NCBI GenBank assembly: GCA_963798855.1
Contig: CAWCUU010000003.1
Coordinates: forward strand, 620,001 to 684,000
Direction of reading: 5' to 3'
From: CAWCUU01 sp963798855
GTDB lineage: Bacteria > Gemmatimonadota > Gemmatimonadetes > Longimicrobiales > RSA9
DNA: 64,000 bases
Each line of letters opens with the position of its first letter. The first letter of the stretch is position 1. Made by a program: the position numbers and the translations under genes. The notes under the pieces are model-generated. The model had not been told where the DNA came from. It saw only the letters and a program-made list of their open reading frames with translations, and did no database searches. Below, in pieces: positions 16,783 through 24,443 of the stretch.

Positions 16783-17637
16783 CTAGAGCGACTCTCCGGA
16801 AGGTGCCGGATCCGCGAACTCCGCGGTCCTCTTCTCGAAAAACGCGTTCAGACCCTCGGCGAAATCGGCGCCATCGGCAATCCGGGCGAGGTGCTCGAGC
16901 TCGCGGTCGAGGTGGTAGTCGAGCTGGTCCACGCCGGCGGCCTGGTTGATCAGGCTCTTCGCGACCGCGTAGGCGGGGGTCGGCCCTTCGGCGAGCCGGC
17001 GCGCGATCTCGAGGACGTCACGCTCGAAGGTGTCGTCGTCGAAGACGCCGTTGATCAGCCCGGCCCGCAGCGCCGCGTCCGCATCCAGCCGCGGGTTCAG
17101 CAACACGAGCTCCATCGCCTTTCGCAGCCCCACCAGCCTCGGCAGGAAGAAGGTCGAGCTCTCGGCGCCGGTCAGCCCGCTCTTGTGGTACGCCCACTCG
17201 AAGAACGCGGACCGCGCGGCGAAGACCAGGTCGCACGCCATCGCAATGCCGAAGCCTCCGGCCGCGGCCACGCCCTCCACCGCCGCGATGTACGGCTTCG
17301 GTGCGCGCTTGATCTCGGAGATCGTGCTGTGGATGTACTCGAGGATCGCCTTGAAGCTCTCGCCGTAACCGCGCTCGGGCGCGACGCCGGTCGGCTGCAG
17401 GTATCCGAAATCGCCCGAGTCGCCGCGCTCGCGCACGTATTTCAGGTCCGCGCCGCTGCAGAAGATGCCGCCATCGCCGCGCACGATCACGCAGCGCACC
17501 TCGGGATCGCGCGCGAGCTGCAGCCCCGCCTTGCGGAATTCCTGCGCCGTCTCGACGTCCATCGAGTTGAAGCGCTCGCGGCGGGCGATCGTCAGGATGC
17601 CGACGCCGCCGTCCCGATCGATCCGGATGTGTTTCAC
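16783..17637 (-). CDS. crotonase-fold protein; candidate C-terminal half of a split HypX
   Basis: The 284-aa enoyl-CoA hydratase/isomerase-superfamily protein has the oxyanion-hole segments CVIVRGDGGIFCSGADLKY and AAVEGVAAAGGFGIAMACDL, and a Glu in SGLTGAESSTFFLPRLVG at the position where crotonases place a catalytic acid. GTG start. GTGA overlaps the stop of the formyltransferase gene, so the two are translationally coupled. In HypX a formyltransferase domain is followed by a crotonase domain that releases CO from formyl-CoA for the [NiFe]-hydrogenase active site. The order and the hyp neighbourhood here are the same, but on two polypeptides. Alternative: an unrelated acyl-CoA enzyme. Confidence 0.75.
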   Translation of the reverse strand: MKHIRIDRDGGVGILTIARRERFNSMDVETAQEFRKAGLQLARDPEVRCVIVRGDGGIFCSGADLKYVRERGDSGDFGYLQPTGVAPERGYGESFKAILEYIHSTISEIKRAPKPYIAAVEGVAAAGGFGIAMACDLVFAARSAFFEWAYHKSGLTGAESSTFFLPRLVGLRKAMELVLLNPRLDADAALRAGLINGVFDDDTFERDVLEIARRLAEGPTPAYAVAKSLINQAAGVDQLDYHLDRELEHLARIADGADFAEGLNAFFEKRTAEFADPAPSGESL

Positions 17638-18641
17638 CGCGCCCCCCCACTGGAAGCGACGCGGCGCGGCACAACGGTCTCGGGCGCGAGCGCGCGCCCC
17701 GGAAACGCGCCGCCGACGACGCGGACCGGGAGCGGCGCGGGCTCGACGCCTACCGGGAACGGTCGCTCGACGCCCACCGGGAACGGTCGCTCGACGCCCA
17801 CCGCGGCGGTGCGCGTCAGCTCGATCCCCTCCGCCCGTCCGTCCACCAGCAGCCGCCCGCCGGCCCAACGCAGCCGCCGCGCGGCGAACACCCGGATTGC
17901 CGCGTCCATCAGCGGCGCCCACGATTCGAGCATCATCCACTCCCGCTGCGCGTAGGCGTACGCCTTCAGGATGTCGCTCGCGCCGGCCATGCGGGCAGAG
18001 GCGAGCATCGGGTGCGTCGGGAACGCCCACGAGCGCGCGACCACCGGGCCGACATCGACCTCGTGCGTGACGAGGTGCACGGTCGAGCGGGTCTCCGGCT
18101 CGCGGGCGAAGATCGCCTCCCGCGTCGCGTGCAGGCCCCGATAGCTCGGCAGCCCGTCCCCGTCCACCACCGCAAGATCGCTGTCGTGGATGTTCAGGAT
18201 GCGGTCCGGGAACGCCTCGAGCAGCACGTCCGTGACGACGTACAGATAGCCGCACAGGAGCACGATATCCGCGCGGAGCGCGCGCAGCATCTCGCGCGTC
18301 CTGGCGTCGTAGGCGCGCCGCGTGTGGTGGTCGCGCAGCGGCTGCTTCACGATCGAGTAGAAGCTGCGAATGCCGTGCTGCAGTACGGGGACGCCGAGCT
18401 GCTCGAGCGCGTCTGCGTCGCGGCAGCGCGGCTCGCTCGTGACGCAGCCGACGACGCGGTACGGCTGCGGGGGCACCCGCTCACCGCCGTATCGGATTCC
18501 GCCGCGCCGATCGACGGCCGCCTCGCTCTCTACTGCGCCACGGCGCAGCAGCTCCGAAAGCCCCGGCGCGCGGCCTGAGCAGAGCACGGCCACGCGCAGC
18601 GGCTCCGCGGACGCGGTCCGCGGCGGGACGACCCTCAGCAT
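17634..18641 (-). CDS. formyltransferase-fold protein; candidate N-terminal half of a split HypX
   Basis: The 335-aa protein shows the GART/PurN-type fold: LRVAVLCSGRAPGLSELLRR, DIVLLCGYLYVVTDVLLEAF, the catalytic strand RILNIHDSDL (Asn and His), GLPSYRGLHATREAIF, and THEVDVGPVVARS with the catalytic Asp. It should bind a formyl-tetrahydrofolate-like donor. ATG 18641 overlaps the hypE stop by 7 bp, and its own stop overlaps the crotonase start. Near the C-terminus an octapeptide, GVERPFPV, is tandemly repeated. It is much shorter than full HypX (usually 550-600 aa) and lacks the crotonase part, which is the next gene. Confidence 0.75.
   Translation of the reverse strand: MLRVVPPRTASAEPLRVAVLCSGRAPGLSELLRRGAVESEAAVDRRGGIRYGGERVPPQPYRVVGCVTSEPRCRDADALEQLGVPVLQHGIRSFYSIVKQPLRDHHTRRAYDARTREMLRALRADIVLLCGYLYVVTDVLLEAFPDRILNIHDSDLAVVDGDGLPSYRGLHATREAIFAREPETRSTVHLVTHEVDVGPVVARSWAFPTHPMLASARMAGASDILKAYAYAQREWMMLESWAPLMDAAIRVFAARRLRWAGGRLLVDGRAEGIELTRTAAVGVERPFPVGVERPFPVGVEPAPLPVRVVGGAFPGRALAPETVVPRRVASSGGAR
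17743..17804 (-). repeat. 24-bp in-frame tandem repeat in the formyltransferase gene
   Basis: Two full units and a partial third of CGACGCCCACCGGGAACGGT + CGCT lie head to tail, encoding GVERPFPV repeats. The unit length is a multiple of three, so copy changes keep the frame. Confidence 0.85.
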
Positions 18642-19725
18642 ATGCGGGGCAGCGGCTCTCCGACCGACTCGGCCATCAGCCGCCGGCCGAGTCCGGTGTC
18701 CAGCACGATCCACCCGGGCCGCTCTGCGACGCATTCGCCGATGAGCGCCGCATCGGCTCCGAGCGGGTGCGCGCGCAGCGCGGCGAGCACCGCATCGACA
18801 GCCTCCGGAGCGACGCCGATCACGGCCTTGCCCTCGTTCGCGACGTGCAACGGGTCGATGCCGAGCATCTCGGCGGCCGAGCGCACCACGTCGCGGATGG
18901 GGACCTCCGGCTCGTCGATCACGATGCCGACACCGCTCTTCTCCGCCATCTCGTGCAGCGCGCTCGCGACGCCGCCGCGCGTCGGGTCCTTCATCGTGCG
19001 GATCGCGCCCGGGGCAGCGTCCAGCGCCGCCCGCACCAGCGTGTTGATCGGCGCGACGTCGGAGCGCAGGTCGCCCTCGAGCGCCAGGCCGTGCCGCCGC
19101 GCCATCAGCGCCAGGCCGTGATCCCGATCGTGCCGGTCACGATGATGCGGTCGCCCGGACGCAGCGCGTTGTCGCGCACGACGGCATCCGTCAGCGCGAC
19201 GCCCGTCGTGTTGATCACGATGCCGTCGACCTCGCCTCGCCCCATCACCTTCGTGTCGCCGGTGACGATCGGGGCGCCGGCCTCGCGGCAGGTCTCCAGC
19301 ATCGAGAGCTGAATCCGCTCGAGCTCCGCGCGCGGGAAGCCGTCCTCGATGATGACCGCGCAGGTGAGCGCGAGCGGCTCCGTCGCCCCCATCATGGCGA
19401 GGTCGTTGACCGTGCCGGCGACGGCGAGCCGGCCGATGTCGCCGCCCGGGAAGACGATCGGGTGGACGACGTGCGAGTCGGTCGTGACGATCAGCCAGCG
19501 GTCGCCGACACGCAACGCGGCGCCGTCGTCCATCGCGGCGAGGCCGAAGCCGTCCACGGGCATGTCGGCGTATCCACGCGCGAGCGTCTCCTCGATCAGT
19601 CGGCGCATCGCCTTGCCGCCCGCGCCGTGCTTCAGCGTGATCCGCTGCTCGCCGTTCGGTCCCGGCGAGTCCAATCCGGGGACGGCGCACGCGAGGCCGC
19701 CGACAGGGATCTCGGTCGTGCTCAT
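18635..19725 (-). pseudogene. hypE: hydrogenase maturation protein HypE, one frameshift
   Basis: HypE dehydrates a carbamoyl group on its C-terminal Cys to make the cyanide ligands of [NiFe]-hydrogenase. The N-terminal part (ITLKHGAGGKAMRRLIEETL, the PurM-like ATP-binding segment MDDGAALRVGDRWLIVTTDS, IGRLAVAGTVNDLAMMGATE) ends abruptly at about 19122. The rest continues in another frame from DHGLALMARRHGLALEGDL to the hallmark C-terminus PRIC. Adding one base to the C3 run at 19123-19125 (minus-strand GGG) restores 363 aa. The ATG at 19725 overlaps the hypD stop (ATGA). It is either truly broken or a homopolymer sequencing error. Confidence 0.9.
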
Positions 19726-20914
19726 AGGTCGGGGTGCCCGCCGTACTGGTGCCAGATGCGGCACGTGCCCTCGTTGCTGACCATGCACGCGCCGACCGGC
19801 GTCTCCGGCGTGCACTCCTTGCCGAACAGCGAGCAGCCGTGCGGCGACGCGATGCCGGCCATGATGTCGCCGCAGATGCAGGTCTGCAGCAGCGCGGAGG
19901 GGGCGTGCGTCCAGAGCCGGCGCCACGTCGATGCGGAAGCGGCGGCGCGCGTCGACGTGCGCGAACTCGTCGCGCAGCCGCAGGTTCCCGTTCGGTACGT
20001 GGGCGATGCCGCGCCAGCGGCCTCCCATGCGTCCGGAACACGCGCCAGAGCTGCGCCTGCGCGTTCAGGTTGCCCTCGGCCGTGACGCAGCGCGGGAACA
20101 TGTTCACGACCGCGGCCTCACCGTCGCGCACCAGCTCGGCCAGCTTCAGCAGCCCCGCGAGGATGTCCAGCGGCTCGAAGCCGGCGACGACGACGGGGAT
20201 CCCGTGCTTCTCCACGAAGCGCTCGAAGATCGCCGAGCCGGTGATCGTCGCCGCGTGGCCCGCGGCGAGGAAGCCCTCGATGCGCGTCATCGGCATCTCC
20301 GCGACGATCTCCATCACCGGCGGGATGTACTTGTGCGCGGAGAGCACGGAGAAGTTCGGCGGCGGGTCGTCGAGGATCACCGCGGCGGTGGCGACGGCGG
20401 TCGTCTCGAAGCCGCTCGCGAAGAAGACGATCTCCTCCTCGCTGCGCCTGGCCAGCTCGGCGGCCTCCGACGCGCTGTAGACCACGTAGACCGTCGCTCC
20501 CTCCGCCTGCGCGTCCGCCAGCGAGCGGGAGGTGCCGGGGACCTTCAGCATGTCGCCGTAGGTCGCGACGTGCACGCCGTCCTGCGCCAGCACGACCGCC
20601 TCGTCCACCTCCGGCACGTCGGTGACGCAGACGGGGCAGCCGGGGCCCATGATCACGTCGAGGCGGCGCGGGATCAGCGAGCGCAGCCCGAACTTCGCGA
20701 TCGACTGCTCGTGGCTGCCGCAGACGTGCATGACCGAGATCCGCTCACGGCCGGTCGCGGCGCACACGGCCTCGATCGCCGCCGCCAGCTCCCGGGCGCG
20801 CGCGGGATCGCGAAACTTCAGCTCGCGCGAGGCGCGGTCGGAGGGCGACGTCGCAGCCGCGGCCCCCGCGGCCGGACCGGCTGTCGTCGCCACGCCACCT
20901 CCGAGCTCAGGCAT
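19722..20914 (-). pseudogene. hypD: hydrogenase maturation protein HypD, two frameshifts
   Basis: HypD is the 4Fe-4S scaffold protein that works with HypC to assemble Fe(CN)2CO. Diagnostic segments are ISVMHVCGSHEQSI, VIMGPGCPVCVTDVPEVDEA and VVAGFEPLDILAGLLKL, then (new frame) WRGIAHVPNGNLRLRDEFAH, then (third frame) the Cys-rich end TCICGDIMAGIASPHGCSLF and CTPETPVGACMVSNEGTC. Removing one base near 20030 and another near 19920 gives 396 aa, a normal length apart from an Ala-rich N-terminal extension of about 25 residues. It overlaps hypC by 8 bp and hypE by 4 bp. Confidence 0.9.
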
Positions 20915-21212
20915 CGGCGGCCTCCGCGGCCGCGGGGCTGGAGGTGAGCGCGTCGATCTCGGCGCGGACGTCGTCGGCCATCATGTCCCCGCCGGCCTCG
21001 CGCAGCAGCAGCTCGTAGAGCGCGAGCGTCTCGGCAATGTCCTCGGCGGCAATGCGCCGGATGGCGAATCCCACGTGATTGAGGATGTAGTCGCCCGGCA
21101 CGACGGGCTCGTCCACGACGTCGAGGCGCGTCTCTCGCCGGACGCCGAAGAAGTCGACCGTCGCCACCCGGCCATTCACGGAGACCACCTTACCCGGTAC
21201 GCCGAGACACAT
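20907..21212 (-). CDS. hypC: hydrogenase assembly chaperone HypC/HupF
   Basis: The 101-aa protein has the invariant MCLGVPGKVV start, whose Cys2 binds the Fe(CN)2CO unit, and VDFFGVRRETRLDVVDEPVV then PGDYILNHVGFAI. A strong ribosome site, GGGAGGTG, precedes the ATG. An Asp/Glu/Ala-rich extension of about 20 residues follows the usual HypC length. First gene of the operon hypC-hypD-hypE-formyltransferase-crotonase. hypA, hypB, hypF and hydrogenase subunits are not in the window. Confidence 0.95.
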   Translation of the reverse strand: MCLGVPGKVVSVNGRVATVDFFGVRRETRLDVVDEPVVPGDYILNHVGFAIRRIAAEDIAETLALYELLLREAGGDMMADDVRAEIDALTSSPAAAEAADA

Positions 21213-21386
21213 GCGGCACCTCCCGCTCGATCGGCCGCGCGCCGGCCCCCTCCACGGAGGCGTCCGACACGGCTGGCGCGTGCACCCCTGATGGCTAGGC
21301 GCGGGCGACTGGAGGGGCTATCGGGAGAAGGCCGCGGCGGGCGTAGGGGCCGGCCCGACGGGCCGGCAACGGCGTGGGGAATGTCC

Positions 21387-22022
21387 TTACGAGAGCAGCG
21401 CCCGCTCCAGCGTATGGCGGGCCCGGTGCAGGTACACCTTCGAGGCGGACGTGGTGATGTGGAGCAGCTGCGCGATCTCCGGGTGCGAGTAGCCCTCGAG
21501 GCGGAGGATGAAGACGCGGCGCTGCGTCTGCGGCAGCGTGCCCAGCGTGCGCTCGAGCTGGACCCGGTCCACCGGCGAGGACTCGGACGAGCGCGCCCGC
21601 AGCACCGAGACGTCCGGAAGTCGCATCTCGCGTCGTCGCTTCGTGGTCCGCAGCACCATCAGCGAAGCGCGCACAGCCAGCGTCTTGAGCCAGCCCTCGA
21701 GGTTGCCGCGGTCCTCGTAGGCGTGCAGCGCGGTCGGCAGCCCCAGGAAGACGTCCTGCACGACGTCCTCGGCGTCCTGCACCGTGCCGGTCAGACGAAA
21801 CGCCACGGCGAACAGCATCCCGCCGTAGCGGTCGTACAGCTCACCGAGCGCCTCCGAGCTGCCTTCGGCCACCCGCGCCACCAGCACGGGCCGGAGCGCG
21901 TACGTCGAGAAGACACTGCCCCGCGAGGGCGGTCGAGCTGGAGCTCGCCATCGGAAGTCGCCTTGCCGCGTTGAATTGTGGGATTGCGATTCAACGCTAG
22001 CAGAGCCACCACGCTGGCGCAT
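21387..22022 (-). CDS. ECF-family RNA polymerase sigma factor
   Basis: Region 2 is visible as LYDRYGGMLFAVAFRLTGTV, then QDAEDVVQDVFLGL and NLEGWLKTLAVRASLMVLRT. Region 4 is LPQTQRRVFILRLEGYSHPE followed by IAQLLHITTSASKVYLHRAR, an HTH that binds the -35 element. The start is uncertain: ATG 22022 gives a long polar N-terminus (about 40 residues) and no clear ribosome site, and a GTG just before LVARVAEG is the alternative. It faces the DUF1835 gene across a short divergent spacer. No anti-sigma factor is adjacent. Confidence 0.8.
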   Translation of the reverse strand: MRQRGGSASVESQSHNSTRQGDFRWRAPARPPSRGSVFSTYALRPVLVARVAEGSSEALGELYDRYGGMLFAVAFRLTGTVQDAEDVVQDVFLGLPTALHAYEDRGNLEGWLKTLAVRASLMVLRTTKRRREMRLPDVSVLRARSSESSPVDRVQLERTLGTLPQTQRRVFILRLEGYSHPEIAQLLHITTSASKVYLHRARHTLERALLS

Positions 22023-22049
22023 TGGCAGAAACGCCCTATATCCTGAGCC

Positions 22050-23035
22050 ATGCTCCACGTCCTGAACGGCGACGCGACGCGCATCCTCCTCGAGCGGTCC
22101 ACGGTCCCGGGCACGCTCGCCGTCTGGGCGGACGCCCTCCACGAGGGGCCGGTACCCGGGCCGGACGACACCGCCCGAGGAGTGGCGGCGGGTCAGGGCG
22201 CGGCACCACGCGGGCTACGCCGGCTACGACGCCGCGCTCGAGACCTTGCGGGCGTGGGACGCGGGCCTCGACGCGTACACGCAGCACGACGAGGTCGTGA
22301 TCTGGTGCGAGCACGACCTGTTCGATCAGCTTCTGCTGATCCGGCACCTCGGCTGGTTCGGCCGCAAGCGACCGCCGCCGGCCCGGCTGTCGCTGATCTG
22401 CATCGGCGACTACCCCGGCTTCGAGCGGTTCATGGGGCTCGGCCAGCTCGCGCCCGAGCAGCTCGCCGGGCTACTCCCGACGCGGGCGCCCGTCACGCCC
22501 GAGCAGCTGCGCCTCGGCGCCGACGCGTGGGCCGCGTTCACCGCGCCGGAGCCGATCCGGCTCGAAGAAATCGCGCGCGACGACAGCACGGATTCCCTGC
22601 CCTTCCTCGGAGCAGCGCTGCGGCGGCTGCTCGAGGAGTATCCAGCCACGCGGGACGGGCTGTCACGCACCGAGCACCGCCTGCTCGGGCTGCTGCTCGA
22701 CGGACCCGCGCCCGCGGCCGAGCTGTTCACCGCGATGCACCGCGACGACGACGCCTATCATCTCACGGACCTCTCTCTGATCGCATTGCTCGAAGATCTC
22801 TCCGGTGAGCCGGCGCCGGCCATCAAGCTCGATCCGGGTGGATGGCGGCACGGCAGCTTGCCCGGTGGGACCGTACGGCTGACCGAGCTGGGCCAGGCGC
22901 TGCTCGCCGGCGAAGCGGACCGGTCACGATCCCACCCGCTCGACCGTTGGATAGGGCGGTGTGCACCTCCACGGACCCGAGCCGCGCTGGCGCTGGGACC
23001 GCGAGCGCACCCTGCTCGTACGGATGGACGCGTGA
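22050..23035 (+). pseudogene. DUF1835-domain protein, two +1 frameshifts
   Basis: The N-terminus MLHVLNGDATRILLERSTV and LAVWADALHEGPVPGPDD, and later VVIWCEHDLFDQLLLIRHL, are typical of DUF1835 proteins of unknown function. The frame shifts forward near 22171 (a base too many in ACACCGCCCGAG) and again near 22953 (AGGGCGGTGTGC). Removing both bases restores 327 aa ending LLVRMDA. The middle encodes an Ala/Leu-rich helical region ending in a winged-helix-like segment (LTDLSLIALLEDL). As for the ADOP and hyp genes, error and decay cannot be separated from sequence alone. Confidence 0.75.
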
Positions 23036-23057
23036 GCCGCCTCGTCCGGGAAAAGCC

Positions 23058-23963
23058 ATGCAGATCGTGAGGAACGGCGATACAGCCACCCGACCGAGCC
23101 GCACCCTTCGCTTCACCGCGCTGCTCTCGACGCTCGCGCTGACCGCGGCGATCGGCGCGGCCGGGGCAGGCGCGCAGGCGGTGTCCGGGCGGATCATCGA
23201 GCGCGATGGTGGCGCCCCGATCGCAGGGGCGCAGGTGCTGCTGCTCGACATCGAGCGCGACCGCGCGGCCGCGACCACCGACAGCACCGGCGCGTTCTAT
23301 GTCAGCGCGCCCGGCAAGGGCATCTACGCGCTCCGCGTCGAGCGGATCGGCTACGAGCCTACCGTGACGGACACCTTCTCGGTCTCGAGAGGCGAGATCC
23401 TGGAGGTGGAGCTGCGCATCGGCACGCAGCCGGTGCCGATCCAGCCGCTCGTCGTCATCGGCCGCCGTGAGCTGCCTCCCGGGGCCGTGGAGTTCCAGCG
23501 GCGCTACGAGCAGCGGAGCAAGGCCGGCTTCGGCCGCTTCATGACGCGCGAGGACATCGCGCACGAGCGCGCCCGCGCCACGTCCAACCTGCTCACCCGC
23601 TTCCCGGAGCTGCACGTCTACTACCTCTCCACCGACGAGGCGCGCGGTGCGTCCAGCACGCAGCTCACCATGAACTCCAACGGCCAGCCGTGCATCCCGC
23701 GCACCTACATCGACGGCACCTACATTCGGCCCGAGATGACCGACTTCGACAAGCTCGTCACCCCCGATGAGCTCGCCGGCGTCGAGTTCTACCGCTCGCC
23801 GACCGAGGCGCCGCCGCAGTACCAGGACCCGTACGGCTGCGGCACGCTCCTCCTGTGGACGCGCTCCGACGCGCAGTCACGCGGCGGCTCCGGCTGGTTC
23901 CGCTGGGCGCTCGGCGGCGGGCTCGGGCTGTTGATCGGGGTGCTGTTCTTCGGGATGCGATGA
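23058..23963 (+). CDS. secreted carboxypeptidase-regulatory-like / TonB-plug-like protein with C-terminal anchor
   Basis: The 301-aa protein has a signal peptide ending near GAGAQA. A CarboxypepD_reg-like domain follows (VSGRIIERDGGAPIAGAQVL then TTDSTGAFYVSAPGKGIYAL), then a plug-like region with PCIPRTYIDGTYIRPEM, ELAGVEFYRSPTEAPPQYQ and YGCGTLLLWTR. It ends in a single hydrophobic helix (FRWALGGGLGLLIGVLFFGM). Such proteins look like TonB-dependent receptors that lost the barrel and are common in this kind of genome; the function is unknown. The same C-terminal motif recurs as a fossil at 49991-50200. Confidence 0.75.
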   Translation: MQIVRNGDTATRPSRTLRFTALLSTLALTAAIGAAGAGAQAVSGRIIERDGGAPIAGAQVLLLDIERDRAAATTDSTGAFYVSAPGKGIYALRVERIGYEPTVTDTFSVSRGEILEVELRIGTQPVPIQPLVVIGRRELPPGAVEFQRRYEQRSKAGFGRFMTREDIAHERARATSNLLTRFPELHVYYLSTDEARGASSTQLTMNSNGQPCIPRTYIDGTYIRPEMTDFDKLVTPDELAGVEFYRSPTEAPPQYQDPYGCGTLLLWTRSDAQSRGGSGWFRWALGGGLGLLIGVLFFGMR

Positions 23964-24073
23964 GCTCGGGCGGCGCGGGGGCGGGGGCGTAGCCACGATC
24001 CGCGGCGCAGCGCCGACGCCGGACGAAAGCCTTGACAATCTGGGTAAGGGCCGGCACCGTGGGCCTGTCCATA

Positions 24074-24083
24074 TGCCTAGGTA
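24074..24083 (+). promoter_or_regulatory. candidate PadR operator, TGCCTAGGTA
   Basis: A 10-bp near-palindrome lies 16 bp before the PadR start at 24100. On the other strand it reads TACCTAGGCA, sharing the TACCTAG core with the site upstream of the PadR gene at 34.4 kb. Confidence 0.45.
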
Positions 24084-24099
24084 ATCTGTGTATACGACG

Positions 24100-24435
24100 A
24101 TGACGAAAGAACGCTCGGACCACCTGCACGGCACCCTCGATGCCCTGATCCTGAAGACGCTGTCGTGGGGACCGCGGCACGGCTACGCCGTCGCGAGGTG
24201 GCTCGAGGATACGACCGATGAGGCGCTGCGGATCGAAGAGGGGTCGCTGTATCCGGCGCTGTACCGACTGGAGAAGCGCGGCTGGATCGAGGCGGAATGG
24301 GGGACGTCGGAGCTGGGTCGGCGCGCGAAGTTCTACGGGCTGACTGCGCGGGGGCGGGCGGAGCTGCGACGGGAGACGGCGGAGTGGGCGCGCTTCTCGG
24401 CGGCGGTCTCGCGGGTGCTCCTGGCGGCCGGGTGA
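24100..24435 (+). CDS. PadR-family transcriptional regulator
   Basis: The 111-aa winged-helix protein shows HLHGTLDALILKTLSWGPRH, GYAVARWLEDTTDEAL, EEGSLYPALYRLEKRGWIEA and RRAKFYGLTARGRAELRRET. It is followed after 8 bp by an ADOP permease gene, the standard PadR-permease unit. ATG 24100 was preferred over GTG 24088 because the GTG lies only 4 bp from the putative operator; neither has a clear Shine-Dalgarno sequence. Confidence 0.88.
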   Translation: MTKERSDHLHGTLDALILKTLSWGPRHGYAVARWLEDTTDEALRIEEGSLYPALYRLEKRGWIEAEWGTSELGRRAKFYGLTARGRAELRRETAEWARFSAAVSRVLLAAG

Positions 24436-24443
24436 GGAGCGCC

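Noticed and set aside
18635..20914. A natural HypD-HypE fusion protein in one long frame
   Set aside because: The single frame passes through non-homologous residues between the two halves; the true HypD end and HypE start lie in other frames with an ATGA overlap.
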